A stretch of 12,310 nt of DNA from Brevundimonas sp. UBA4609. Its GTDB lineage: Bacteria; Pseudomonadota; Alphaproteobacteria; Caulobacterales; Caulobacteraceae. Location: the NCBI GenBank assembly GCA_002386585.1, contig DGIZ01000226.1, positions 1 to 12,310 on the forward strand, read 5' to 3'. The position numbers and the translations under genes were made by a program. Of the stretch, positions 1 through 6,430 are shown in pieces. Under the pieces are notes generated by a model. That model was not told the DNA's origin. It worked only from the letters and a program-made list of their open reading frames with translations, and did not search any database. Positions within the stretch are counted from its first letter, which is position 1. Each line of letters opens with the position of its first letter.

Positions 1-381
1 GCGTTCGGCCTCGGGCTCGGACAGGTCCAGGCGCAGGGCGTCGGAGGCGCGGGCGGCCGCATCGCTGACGGCGGTCAGGCCCAGCAGGACCGCGCCGGTC
101 AGCTCCGCCTCGAATCGGCGACCTTCGGCGGCGTTGGCGAAGACGCCGCCCTCGCGTCCGACATGGGCGAGACGCTCGGCCCAGTCATGGACGGCGCCGT
201 TCAGCGGCAGGTCGGGACGGGAAGCGGAGGGTGCGTCAGTCCAGTCCAGCCAGGCTTCGACCTGAACATCGGACCAGGCGGAAGGGGCCAGGACGATCTC
301 GACGGCGTCGGCGCGCTCGATCTCGCGCAGCTCGACGGCGACGTCGGCGGCCAGGGGAGCAAACAGGGGCTTGAAGCGCAT
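1..381 (-). CDS. N-terminal part of an unidentified protein; possible ribonucleotide reductase
   Basis: The minus strand is open from an ATG at 381 to the left edge, giving 127 codons of a gene that continues outside the window. A GGGAGA ribosome-binding sequence lies six bases before this ATG, which fixes the start. The protein begins MRFKPLFAPLAADVAVELRE. It is rich in Ala, Glu and Asp, has no signal peptide or membrane segment, and shows no catalytic motif in the visible part. I do not recognise the domain with confidence. The only functional clue is upstream: two NrdR-like palindromes 32 bp apart overlap the likely promoter. NrdR is known to control ribonucleotide reductase genes, so an adenosylcobalamin-dependent class II reductase (nrdJ) with a lineage-specific N-terminal extension is a reasonable inference. 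The coding call is firm; the function is tentative. Confidence 0.75.
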   Translation of the reverse strand, partial: MRFKPLFAPLAADVAVELREIERADAVEIVLAPSAWSDVQVEAWLDWTDAPSASRPDLPLNGAVHDWAERLAHVGREGGVFANAAEGRRFEAELTGAVLLGLTAVSDAAARASDALRLDLSEPEAER

Positions 382-422
382 CGGGCGTCTCCCACGCTGG
401 GTCTGGAGCGTGTCCTGCGGAC

Positions 423-452
423 AGCCTAACGGGGTCGAGCGACGCCCTTCAA
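423..452 (-). promoter_or_regulatory. Candidate promoter of the leftmost gene
   Basis: On the minus strand TTGAAG (452-447) is followed after 18 bases by TAGGCT (428-423). Transcription would start near 416, leaving a leader of about 35 bases before the ATG at 381. The -35 element overlaps the proximal NrdR-like box, which is where a repressor would be expected to sit. Both hexamers match the consensus only moderately. Confidence 0.35.
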
Positions 453-496
453 TAGATGTTGCGGCCGCAAGGGGTGTTGCCCACAAGATGTTGAGG
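449..496 (-). promoter_or_regulatory. Pair of NrdR-like operator boxes
   Basis: Two 16-bp imperfect palindromes lie at 449-464 and 481-496, separated by 16 bp, so their starts are 32 bp apart, or three helical turns. Read on the minus strand they are CCGCAACATCTATTGA and CCTCAACATCTTGTGG, both of the form CCnCAACATCT. Known NrdR boxes are 16-bp palindromes close to ACACwATATATwGTGT and occur in pairs 15-16 bp apart in front of ribonucleotide reductase genes. By my count the distal box matches 11 of 16 positions and the proximal box 10 of 16. The boxes lie 68 bp or more upstream of the minus-strand ATG. They are also only about 20 bp upstream of the plus-strand promoter candidate, so an effect on the complex I gene is possible. 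Confidence 0.5.
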
Positions 497-517
497 CGTT
501 TCCGGTACGCTCCCTGC

Positions 518-546
518 TGGACGCGGGGCGTCGCGGTTTCTATGAT
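518..546 (+). promoter_or_regulatory. Candidate promoter for the NDUFA12-DUF2155 pair
   Basis: TGGACG (518-523) and TATGAT (541-546) are separated by 17 bases. The -10 matches TATAAT at five of six positions and the -35 matches TTGACG at five of six. Transcription would start near 553, about 48 bases before the preferred GTG start at 601. Confidence 0.4.
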
Positions 547-600
547 CGGCCTGCGCCGCCGGACCTCCCCGGGGCGGTGGATTCGAGTGAGTTCGACGAC

Positions 601-993
601 GTGCTGAGCAAGATCTTCACCTGGTGGAACGGCGCCACGATCGGCACCCTGTTCACCGTTGGCAAACGCGGCCAGCTGGTCGGCACGGACGAGTTCGGCA
701 ATCGCTATTACGAATCCCGCGACGCCGTCAGCTATGACGGCCGCAAGCGCCGCTGGGTCATCTATGACGGCTACGCCGAGGCGACCAAGGTGCCGCCGGA
801 ATGGCAGGGTTGGCTGCGCTACACCTATGACGAGAGCCCGGCCGAGCGCCCGCTGCCGCGTCAGGCGTGGGAGAAGGATCATCTGCCGAACCTGACCGGA
901 ACGCCGATGGCGCGTCGTCCGCAGGGTTCGCTGGCCGCCCTGGGCCAACGCCCCGCCGCCACCGGCGACTATCAGGCCTGGAGCCCGGAATGA
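601..993 (+). CDS. NDUFA12-family NADH:ubiquinone oxidoreductase accessory subunit
   Basis: A 130-residue homologue of mitochondrial complex I subunit NDUFA12 (B17.2), an accessory subunit of proton-pumping NADH dehydrogenase found in Alphaproteobacteria. In the family it sits on the matrix/cytoplasmic side and has no catalytic residues. The family signature is clear at the N-terminus, FTWWNGATIGTLFTVGKRG, followed by GTDEFGNRYYE and the WVIYDGYAEATKVPPEWQGW segment; the C-terminal third is Pro/Arg-rich with PNLTGTP. There is no signal peptide or membrane helix. I prefer the GTG at 601 because family members start directly with the MLxxxFTWWNG block; a GTG at 577 would add eight residues with no family resemblance. 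Neither has a strong ribosome-binding site. The stop overlaps the next gene as ATGA, so the two are probably translationally coupled. Confidence 0.92.
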   Translation: MLSKIFTWWNGATIGTLFTVGKRGQLVGTDEFGNRYYESRDAVSYDGRKRRWVIYDGYAEATKVPPEWQGWLRYTYDESPAERPLPRQAWEKDHLPNLTGTPMARRPQGSLAALGQRPAATGDYQAWSPE

Positions 994-1697
994 CCTTTCG
1001 CCACGTCCTGCTGGCCGGGGTGGTCGTCGCGGGACTGGCGATCTCGGGCGCGGGCGTGGCCAGCGTCCTGATGGACCTGCCGCAGGACGCGACGCCTGCG
1101 CCGGCCGATCCCATCGGCGACCTGCTGCGCGATACCAGTCGTACGCCGCTGCAACCGACCCAGCCGTCTCAGCCGCAGACGCCGCCCGCGAACGGCGGCC
1201 AGGCTCCGGCCGCCAATCCGACGGCGCCGGGCGTACCCGCGCAGCCGGGCGTCCCGACCGTGGCGATCCAGGGACAGGAAGTCGCCGTTCAGGAAGAAGT
1301 GCCGGAAGAACTGGTGGTCGAGGAGGAAGAGGTCGCGCCTGCGCCCGCGGCTCCCGCCACGCCGCCTGGCGTGCGCCAGCGTCGCCGCATCGCCGTCATC
1401 CAGGCGGTGGACAAGACCACGGCCGAGACCATGCGGTTCGAGGTCGAGGTGGGCGGCCGCCCGGTGCGTTTCGGCAAGACCCTGATCTTCAAGGCTCGGG
1501 CCTGCGAGGTCTCAGCTTCCGACGAAATGACCGAGGACGCAATCGCCTATATGGAGGTCGGGGTTCAGCCGCGCGGTCTGGCGGCGCCGACCGAGGCGCG
1601 GCAGGTTTTCAGGGGCTGGATGTTCGCTTCATCGCCGAGCGTCAGCGGGATGCAGCACCCCGTCTATGACGCCTGGGTGGTAGGCTGTAAGGCGTAA
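990..1697 (+). CDS. DUF2155 domain protein, probably exported
   Basis: A 235-residue protein whose ATG overlaps the stop of the NDUFA12 gene. Residues 4-27 form a hydrophobic signal peptide or anchor ([20 protein letters not shown]). Residues 32-128 are a low-complexity Pro/Ala/Gln linker containing a very acidic patch near 101-115. Residues 129-235 are the DUF2155 domain, recognised by [52 protein letters not shown] and [12 protein letters not shown]. Two cysteines in the domain (172 and 233) could form a disulfide in the periplasm. The molecular function of DUF2155 is not known; in Alphaproteobacteria it is commonly found beside the NDUFA12 gene, as here, but no direct role in complex I has been shown to my knowledge. 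The last 34 bp overlap the opposing aat gene. Confidence 0.9.
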   Translation: MTFRHVLLAGVVVAGLAISGAGVASVLMDLPQDATPAPADPIGDLLRDTSRTPLQPTQPSQPQTPPANGGQAPAANPTAPGVPAQPGVPTVAIQGQEVAVQEEVPEELVVEEEEVAPAPAAPATPPGVRQRRRIAVIQAVDKTTAETMRFEVEVGGRPVRFGKTLIFKARACEVSASDEMTEDAIAYMEVGVQPRGLAAPTEARQVFRGWMFASSPSVSGMQHPVYDAWVVGCKA

Positions 1698-2371
1698 GCC
1701 ACAGCCTCGGTCCCGCTCATTGGGGCTGTGAAGGCGTCCATGTCCGGCTCGGCCTGCAGGGCCCAGGGCAGCATCCGCAGATAGGCCTCCTGGGGCGTTT
1801 CGACCGCGCCGAACTGGCTGAGGTGGTCGGTCAGGAACTGGGCGTCCAGCAATCGCCATCCTCCCGTCTTCAGCCGCGCTACCAAGTGGACCAGGGCGAC
1901 CTTGGACGCATCCGTCGCCCGGCTGAACATGCTCTCGCCGAAGAAGGCGCCGCCCAAGGTGACGCCATAGAGGCCGCCGATCAGCGCCTCGTCCCGCCAG
2001 CACTCGACGCTGTGGGCGAAGCCGCGTTGATGCAGTTCGATGTAGAGGCGGCGAATCGGGGCGTTGATCCAGGTGTCTTCGCGGCCCGGCGCGGAGGCGG
2101 CGCAGGCGTCCAGCACAGCCGCGAAGGCCGTGTTCACTCGCACTTGAAACGGATCGCTCCGAACGGTGCGGCGCAGGCGTGCCGGAATGTGGAAGCGATC
2201 CAGCGGTATGACGCCCCGCTGGTCCGGCTCGACCAGGAAAACGCGCGGATCGTCGCGCGCCTCGGCCATGGGAAAGACGCCCCGAGCGTAGCAGGCGAGC
2301 AGCGCCTCCGGTCCGAAGACGTCGGAAGGGCCGCTCGCGCTGAAGCCGGGCTCGTCGGGAGCCTTGGGCAA
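1664..2371 (-). CDS. aat: Leucyl/phenylalanyl-tRNA-protein transferase
   Basis: Aat transfers Leu or Phe from aminoacyl-tRNA to proteins with N-terminal Arg or Lys, marking them for ClpS/ClpAP degradation by the N-degron pathway. The 235-residue product shows the family blocks [20 protein letters not shown] (24-43), [20 protein letters not shown] (101-120), [16 protein letters not shown] (135-150) with the conserved GESMFS core, and [16 protein letters not shown] (174-189). The start is TTG at 2371, nine bases after the accC stop, with AAAGG seven bases before it; no ATG or GTG lies between it and the first family block. It is the last gene of aroQ-accB-accC-aat and probably relies on transcription from upstream. 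Its 3' end overlaps the convergent DUF2155 gene by 34 bp. The length is normal for the alphaproteobacterial form, which lacks the longer N-terminal domain of the E. coli enzyme. Confidence 0.95.
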   Translation of the reverse strand: MPKAPDEPGFSASGPSDVFGPEALLACYARGVFPMAEARDDPRVFLVEPDQRGVIPLDRFHIPARLRRTVRSDPFQVRVNTAFAAVLDACAASAPGREDTWINAPIRRLYIELHQRGFAHSVECWRDEALIGGLYGVTLGGAFFGESMFSRATDASKVALVHLVARLKTGGWRLLDAQFLTDHLSQFGAVETPQEAYLRMLPWALQAEPDMDAFTAPMSGTEAVAYALQPTTQAS

Positions 2372-2380
2372 GGCGGGCCT

Positions 2381-3733
<1,353 letters not shown>

Positions 3734-3738
3734 GGGGC

Positions 3739-4224
3739 TCAGGCTTCCAGAACGACCAGGGCTTCGCCGAACTCGACCGGCTGGGCGTCGCCCACCAGGA
3801 TTTCAGCCACGACGCCGTCGCGCGGCGCCTGGATCGGGTTCATCGTCTTCATGGCCTCGACGATCAGCAGGGTCTGGCCCTTCTTGACCTTGTCGCCGGT
3901 CTTGATGAAGGGGTCCGAACCCGGCGCGGGCTGCAGATAGGCGGTGCCGACCATCGGCGACTTCACCTCTTCGCCCGAGCGGGCGACGATGGTCGCCGGG
4001 TCCGACGGCATGGAGACCGGGGCGGCCGCCGGAGCCGCGTGGGCGACCGGGGCCGGGGCGGCGGCGTACTGGATCGGAGCAGCGGCGACGGTGACTTCGC
4101 GCTTCACCTTGATCTTCAGATCGCCGCGCTCGACTTCGATCTCGGTCAGGTCGGTGTCGTTCAGGATGTCGGCCAGGCTGCGGACCAGATCGGCGTCGAT
4201 GTTATTGTTCTTGTCGTCGGACAT
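3739..4224 (-). CDS. accB: Biotin carboxyl carrier protein of acetyl-CoA carboxylase
   Basis: AccB carries the biotin that shuttles carboxyl groups between biotin carboxylase and carboxyltransferase. The 161-residue protein has an N-terminal helical region with the typical [20 protein letters not shown], a flexible Ala/Pro linker (about 47-75), and the C-terminal biotinyl domain (about 85-161). The biotinylated lysine is Lys126 in [10 protein letters not shown]; most relatives read AMKMMN, so the Thr after Lys is a mild variation. The domain also contains the protruding-thumb region [16 protein letters not shown] chose the ATG at 4224, which begins MSDDKNNN and is preceded by the purine-rich AGAAGAGA; an in-frame extension to 4323 would overlap aroQ and does not resemble the family. 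The gap to aroQ is 40 bp and to accC 5 bp. Confidence 0.96.
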   Translation of the reverse strand: MSDDKNNNIDADLVRSLADILNDTDLTEIEVERGDLKIKVKREVTVAAAPIQYAAAPAPVAHAAPAAAPVSMPSDPATIVARSGEEVKSPMVGTAYLQPAPGSDPFIKTGDKVKKGQTLLIVEAMKTMNPIQAPRDGVVAEILVGDAQPVEFGEALVVLEA

Positions 4225-4264
4225 GAGGGTCTCTTCTACTTGATCTTCAGACGGCGCGCGGCGG

Positions 4265-4720
4265 TCAGCCCTTGGCCCCGGCGCGACGCGCCAGGTCCAG
4301 AGCGGCCCGGACGGCCAATTCATAGCTGCGGGGGCCGAAGCCGGCGATCACGCCGGTTGCGGCCAGGGACACATAGGAGTGATGCCGAAACGCCTCGCGC
4401 GCGGCGGGGTTCGACAGGTGGCACTCGACCACGGGGATGCTCAGCGTCTTCAGCGCGTCCAGCAGAGCCACCGAGGTGTGGGTGAAGGCGGCCGGATTGA
4501 TGACCAGGGCGTCGGCCTCGGCCCTAGCCTCCTGGATCCAGTCGACCAGCTGGCCTTCATGGTTCGACTGACGGAACACCACGCGCGCGCCGTCGGCCGC
4601 CGCCTCGCACATCGCCTGAACGTCGGCCAGGGTCTCGCGGCCATAGATATCCGGCTCCCGAACCCCCAGCAGGTTCAGATTCGGCCCGTTCAGGACATAC
4701 AGGGTGAGAGTTTCGGGCAT
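4265..4720 (-). CDS. aroQ: Type II 3-dehydroquinate dehydratase
   Basis: AroQ removes water from 3-dehydroquinate to give 3-dehydroshikimate in the shikimate pathway. The 151-residue protein has the dodecameric type II fold signature: [18 protein letters not shown] with the mobile-loop Arg21 and catalytic Tyr26, [14 protein letters not shown] (49-62), [17 protein letters not shown] with Asn75 and His81, and [19 protein letters not shown] with His101 and Arg108/Arg112. The C-terminal [13 protein letters not shown] is also typical. All active-site residues are present. It is the first gene of the aroQ-accB-accC-aat run. A good Caulobacter-type promoter lies 44-72 bp upstream of its ATG. Linkage of aroQ to accBC is common in bacteria and probably reflects shared growth-rate expression rather than a shared pathway. 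Confidence 0.97.
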   Translation of the reverse strand: MPETLTLYVLNGPNLNLLGVREPDIYGRETLADVQAMCEAAADGARVVFRQSNHEGQLVDWIQEARAEADALVINPAAFTHTSVALLDALKTLSIPVVECHLSNPAAREAFRHHSYVSLAATGVIAGFGPRSYELAVRAALDLARRAGAKG

Positions 4721-4763
4721 TCGCTCGCAAAACAGGCGCGCCGCCGCGCGGAATCGAGCGCGC

Positions 4764-4792
4764 GTTGTAGCCTAGGTGGCGCGCGGCGCAAA
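4764..4792 (-). promoter_or_regulatory. Caulobacter-type housekeeping promoter for aroQ-accBC-aat
   Basis: On the minus strand TTTGCGC (4792-4786), 14 bases, then GCTACAAC (4771-4764). The Caulobacter sigma-73 consensus is TTGACGS, N10-14, GCTANAWC. The -10 block matches at every position and the -35 at five of seven. Transcription would begin near 4757, with a leader of about 37 bases. A GANTC site, the target of the cell-cycle methylase CcrM in Caulobacter, lies at 4751-4755 just past the start point. Confidence 0.6.
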
Positions 4793-4837
4793 GCGGGCGG
4801 GGAAAAAGGGTGACGTAGGGGGAGGGTGACGGCGGCG

Positions 4838-4885
4838 AGCGGACCTTCGTAAGCGCCGTTAGGGGTGGCTAGCGGACCTTAAGCG
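4838..4885. repeat. Imperfect direct repeat upstream of the small membrane protein gene
   Basis: AGCGGACCTTCGTAAGCG at 4838-4855 recurs at 4871-4885 as AGCGGACCTTAAGCG, lacking three internal bases. The copies start 33 bp apart. They could be paired binding sites, given the near three-turn spacing, or remnants of a dispersed repeat; a related-looking stretch, GCGGGTCGAAAGTGG, lies on the other side of the gene near 5178-5192. Confidence 0.5.
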
Positions 4886-4916
4886 AGTATTGTTTGGGCT
4901 CGACAGGGGAGCCGAA

Positions 4917-5159
4917 ATGAGCCGCGACGCTAGAGTAGGGTGGTGCTTCTGCCTGATCACCGCCGCCTACCTTTTGATCGCTACGTCTGGGTTATCCGTG
5001 CTCGTGATGAGTCATTGCGTTCTTAGCGACGCACAGATCGCTGCGGGTCAAACCTGTGATCAACCTGCGGACCGTTTTTTCTGGCCCGCTGTCCTCGTTG
5101 CTTTGGTCGGGTTTGTCGTCGTCGAGGGGCTACTTCTCCTCTGGGCTCTCCGGAAGTAG
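4917..5159 (+). CDS. Unrecognised small membrane protein with two helices
   Basis: An 80-residue protein with no family I can name. The ATG at 4917 is chosen because AGGGGAG ends five bases before it; a TTG at 4890 in the same frame has no such site. Two hydrophobic segments (about 9-31 and 54-77) flank a polar loop. Positive charges at both ends (SRDAR and LRK) suggest both termini are cytoplasmic and the loop is periplasmic. The loop holds two cysteines (34 and 47) that could form a disulfide, and two more (10 and 12) lie at the start of the first helix. Codon use visibly differs from its neighbours, with many T- or A-ending codons, and the gene sits alone between divergent aroQ and the thi genes. 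It may be a recently acquired or lineage-restricted gene. No terminator is evident after it. Confidence 0.6.
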   Translation: MSRDARVGWCFCLITAAYLLIATSGLSVLVMSHCVLSDAQIAAGQTCDQPADRFFWPAVLVALVGFVVVEGLLLLWALRK

Positions 5160-5208
5160 TGATGAGCGGAGGTCAGCTGCGGGTCGAAAGTGGTCTTAGA
5201 TCGTGGAT

Positions 5209-5237
5209 TTGATGTCCTGCACCGGACACCCCATTAT
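5209..5237 (+). promoter_or_regulatory. Candidate thiS promoter
   Basis: TTGATG (5209-5214) and CATTAT (5232-5237) are separated by 17 bases, each matching the sigma-70 consensus at four of six positions. Transcription would start near 5244, about 49 bases before the thiS TTG. That leader is too short for a TPP riboswitch and has no CTGAGA thi-box core. Confidence 0.3.
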
Positions 5238-5292
5238 CTGACATCTCCGCGAGGCTTTGCCTCTCCACTCTGCATCCCTTGGAGCGAACAGT

Positions 5293-5490
5293 TTGCGTAT
5301 CGAAGTCAACGGCGAGGCGCGGGATACCGCCGCCACGACCATTCTGGGTCTGGTTCAGGAGTTGTCGCTGGACCCCAAGAAGGTGGCGGTCGAGCGCAAT
5401 CTGGAGATCGTGCCGCGCTCGCTGCATGGCGAGACGGCGCTGGCAGAGGGCGACAAGATCGAACTGGTGCAGTTCGTGGGCGGCGGCTGA
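5293..5490 (+). CDS. thiS: Sulfur carrier protein ThiS
   Basis: ThiS is a small ubiquitin-like protein. Its C-terminal glycine is adenylated and converted to a thiocarboxylate that supplies sulfur to ThiG for the thiamine thiazole ring. The product is 65 residues, the usual size, begins MRIEVNGEAR, has the central PKKVAVERNLEIVPR stretch and ends VQFVGGG, with one Gly more than the minimal Gly-Gly tail. I place the start at TTG 5293 because GGAG lies eight bases upstream and the length then matches the family; an in-frame TTG at 5257 would add 12 residues without family resemblance. thiG follows 114 bp downstream on the same strand. The ThiF-type activating enzyme and other thiamine genes are not in the window. 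Confidence 0.93.
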   Translation: MRIEVNGEARDTAATTILGLVQELSLDPKKVAVERNLEIVPRSLHGETALAEGDKIELVQFVGGG

Positions 5491-5498
5491 CTTTAAAT

Positions 5499-5530
5499 CC
5501 GCTCATCCCCGCGGAGGCGGGGATGAGCGG
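5499..5530. repeat. Perfect 14-bp inverted repeat between thiS and thiG
   Basis: CCGCTCATCCCCGC (5499-5512), loop GGAG, then GCGGGGATGAGCGG (5517-5530): all 14 positions pair. No T-run follows on either strand within a few bases, so it is not a standard intrinsic terminator. Similar palindromes with a CATCCCCGC core are, from memory, dispersed between genes in many high-GC proteobacteria, so a REP-like intergenic repeat is likely. In the thiS-thiG message it would fold into a stable hairpin that could protect thiS or lower read-through into thiG. Confidence 0.85.
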
Positions 5531-5604
5531 TAGAGAGGGGCGGGGCGATCAAATCCCGCAACGCCGCTTCCCCCCGGCGGCGGGCGGCGCTAGGTCACTA
5601 AACC

Positions 5605-6393
5605 ATGACTGACACCGCTCCCCGCACCGACAGCTGGACCGTCGCCGGCCGCACCTTCAACTCGCGCCTGATCGTGGGCACCGGCAAGTATCGCGACTAC
5701 GCCCAGAACGCGGCGGCGGCCGAGGCGTCGGGCGCCGAGATGGTCACCGTGGCCGTGCGCCGGGTGAACCTGACCGATCCGAACCAGCCGGTGCTGACGG
5801 ACTTCATCGACCCGAAGAAATACACCTATCTGCCCAATACGGCGGGCTGCTTCACCGGTGAGGATGCGGTGCGGACCCTGCGTCTGGCGCGCGAGGCGGG
5901 CGGATGGACCCTGGTCAAGCTGGAGGTTCTGGCGGACCCCAAGACCCTGTTCCCCGACATGGAGGAGACCCTGCGGTCGCTGAAACTGCTGACCGCAGAG
6001 GGCTTCGAGGTCATGGTCTATTGCACCGACGACCCCGTCTATGCGCGCAAGCTGGAGGACGCGGGCGCCGTGGCCATCATGCCGCTGGGCGCGCCGATCG
6101 GCTCGGGCCTGGGGGTGCAGAACCCGATCAACATCCGCCTGATCGTCGAGCAGTCCAAGGTGCCGGTGCTGGTCGACGCAGGCGTCGGCACGGCCTCGGA
6201 CGCCGCCATCGCCATGGAGTTGGGCTGCGACGGCGTCTTGATGAACACGGCCATCGCCGAGGCGCGCGATCCCCTGCTGATGGCCAGCGCCATGAAGCAC
6301 GCGGTCATCGCCGGGCGGGAATCCTATCTGGCCGGGCGGATGAAGAAGCGGTTCTACGCCGATCCGTCCTCGCCGCTGGCGGGGCTGATCTGA
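5605..6393 (+). CDS. thiG: Thiazole synthase
   Basis: ThiG condenses 1-deoxy-D-xylulose 5-phosphate, dehydroglycine (or iminoglycine) and the ThiS thiocarboxylate to form the thiazole phosphate of thiamine. The 262-residue TIM-barrel protein shows [15 protein letters not shown] near the N-terminus, [12 protein letters not shown] (49-60), the Schiff-base Lys105 in [25 protein letters not shown] (159-173), the phosphate-binding [17 protein letters not shown] (191-207) and the C-terminal [16 protein letters not shown]. All are standard. The ATG at 5605 gives the normal length; the upstream AGGT is a weak ribosome-binding site. Upstream on the same strand are thiS and the 14-bp palindrome; immediately downstream is a strong intrinsic terminator that ends this transcription unit against the convergent dsbA-like gene. 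Confidence 0.97.
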   Translation: MTDTAPRTDSWTVAGRTFNSRLIVGTGKYRDYAQNAAAAEASGAEMVTVAVRRVNLTDPNQPVLTDFIDPKKYTYLPNTAGCFTGEDAVRTLRLAREAGGWTLVKLEVLADPKTLFPDMEETLRSLKLLTAEGFEVMVYCTDDPVYARKLEDAGAVAIMPLGAPIGSGLGVQNPINIRLIVEQSKVPVLVDAGVGTASDAAIAMELGCDGVLMNTAIAEARDPLLMASAMKHAVIAGRESYLAGRMKKRFYADPSSPLAGLI

Positions 6394-6403
6394 GACGGCT
6401 TGG

Positions 6404-6430
6404 GGGCTGACCGGAAGGTCAGCCCTTTTT
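6404..6430 (+). terminator. Intrinsic terminator of thiG, embedded in the opposing gene's 3' end
   Basis: GGGCTGACC (6404-6412), loop GGAA (a GNRA tetraloop), GGTCAGCCC (6417-6425), then TTTTT (6426-6430): a nine-pair GC-rich stem directly followed by a U-tract. It starts 11 bases after the thiG stop. The right arm and the T-run are the stop and last codons (Lys-Lys-Gly) of the minus-strand thiol oxidoreductase gene. In the other direction there is no U-tract, so it terminates only plus-strand transcription efficiently. Confidence 0.92.

Noticed and set aside
459..470. Perfect 12-bp palindrome TTGCGGCCGCAA as a separate operator
   Set aside because: It overlaps one NrdR-like box and the spacer, and GC-rich short palindromes are frequent by chance in this composition; the paired-box reading explains more of the region.
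5160..5292. TPP riboswitch before thiS
   Set aside because: The CTGAGA and other conserved thi-box segments are absent and the likely leader is too short.
5499..5530. Palindrome read as an intrinsic terminator of thiS
   Set aside because: No T-run follows the stem on either strand, and thiG downstream is an obvious partner that should be co-expressed.
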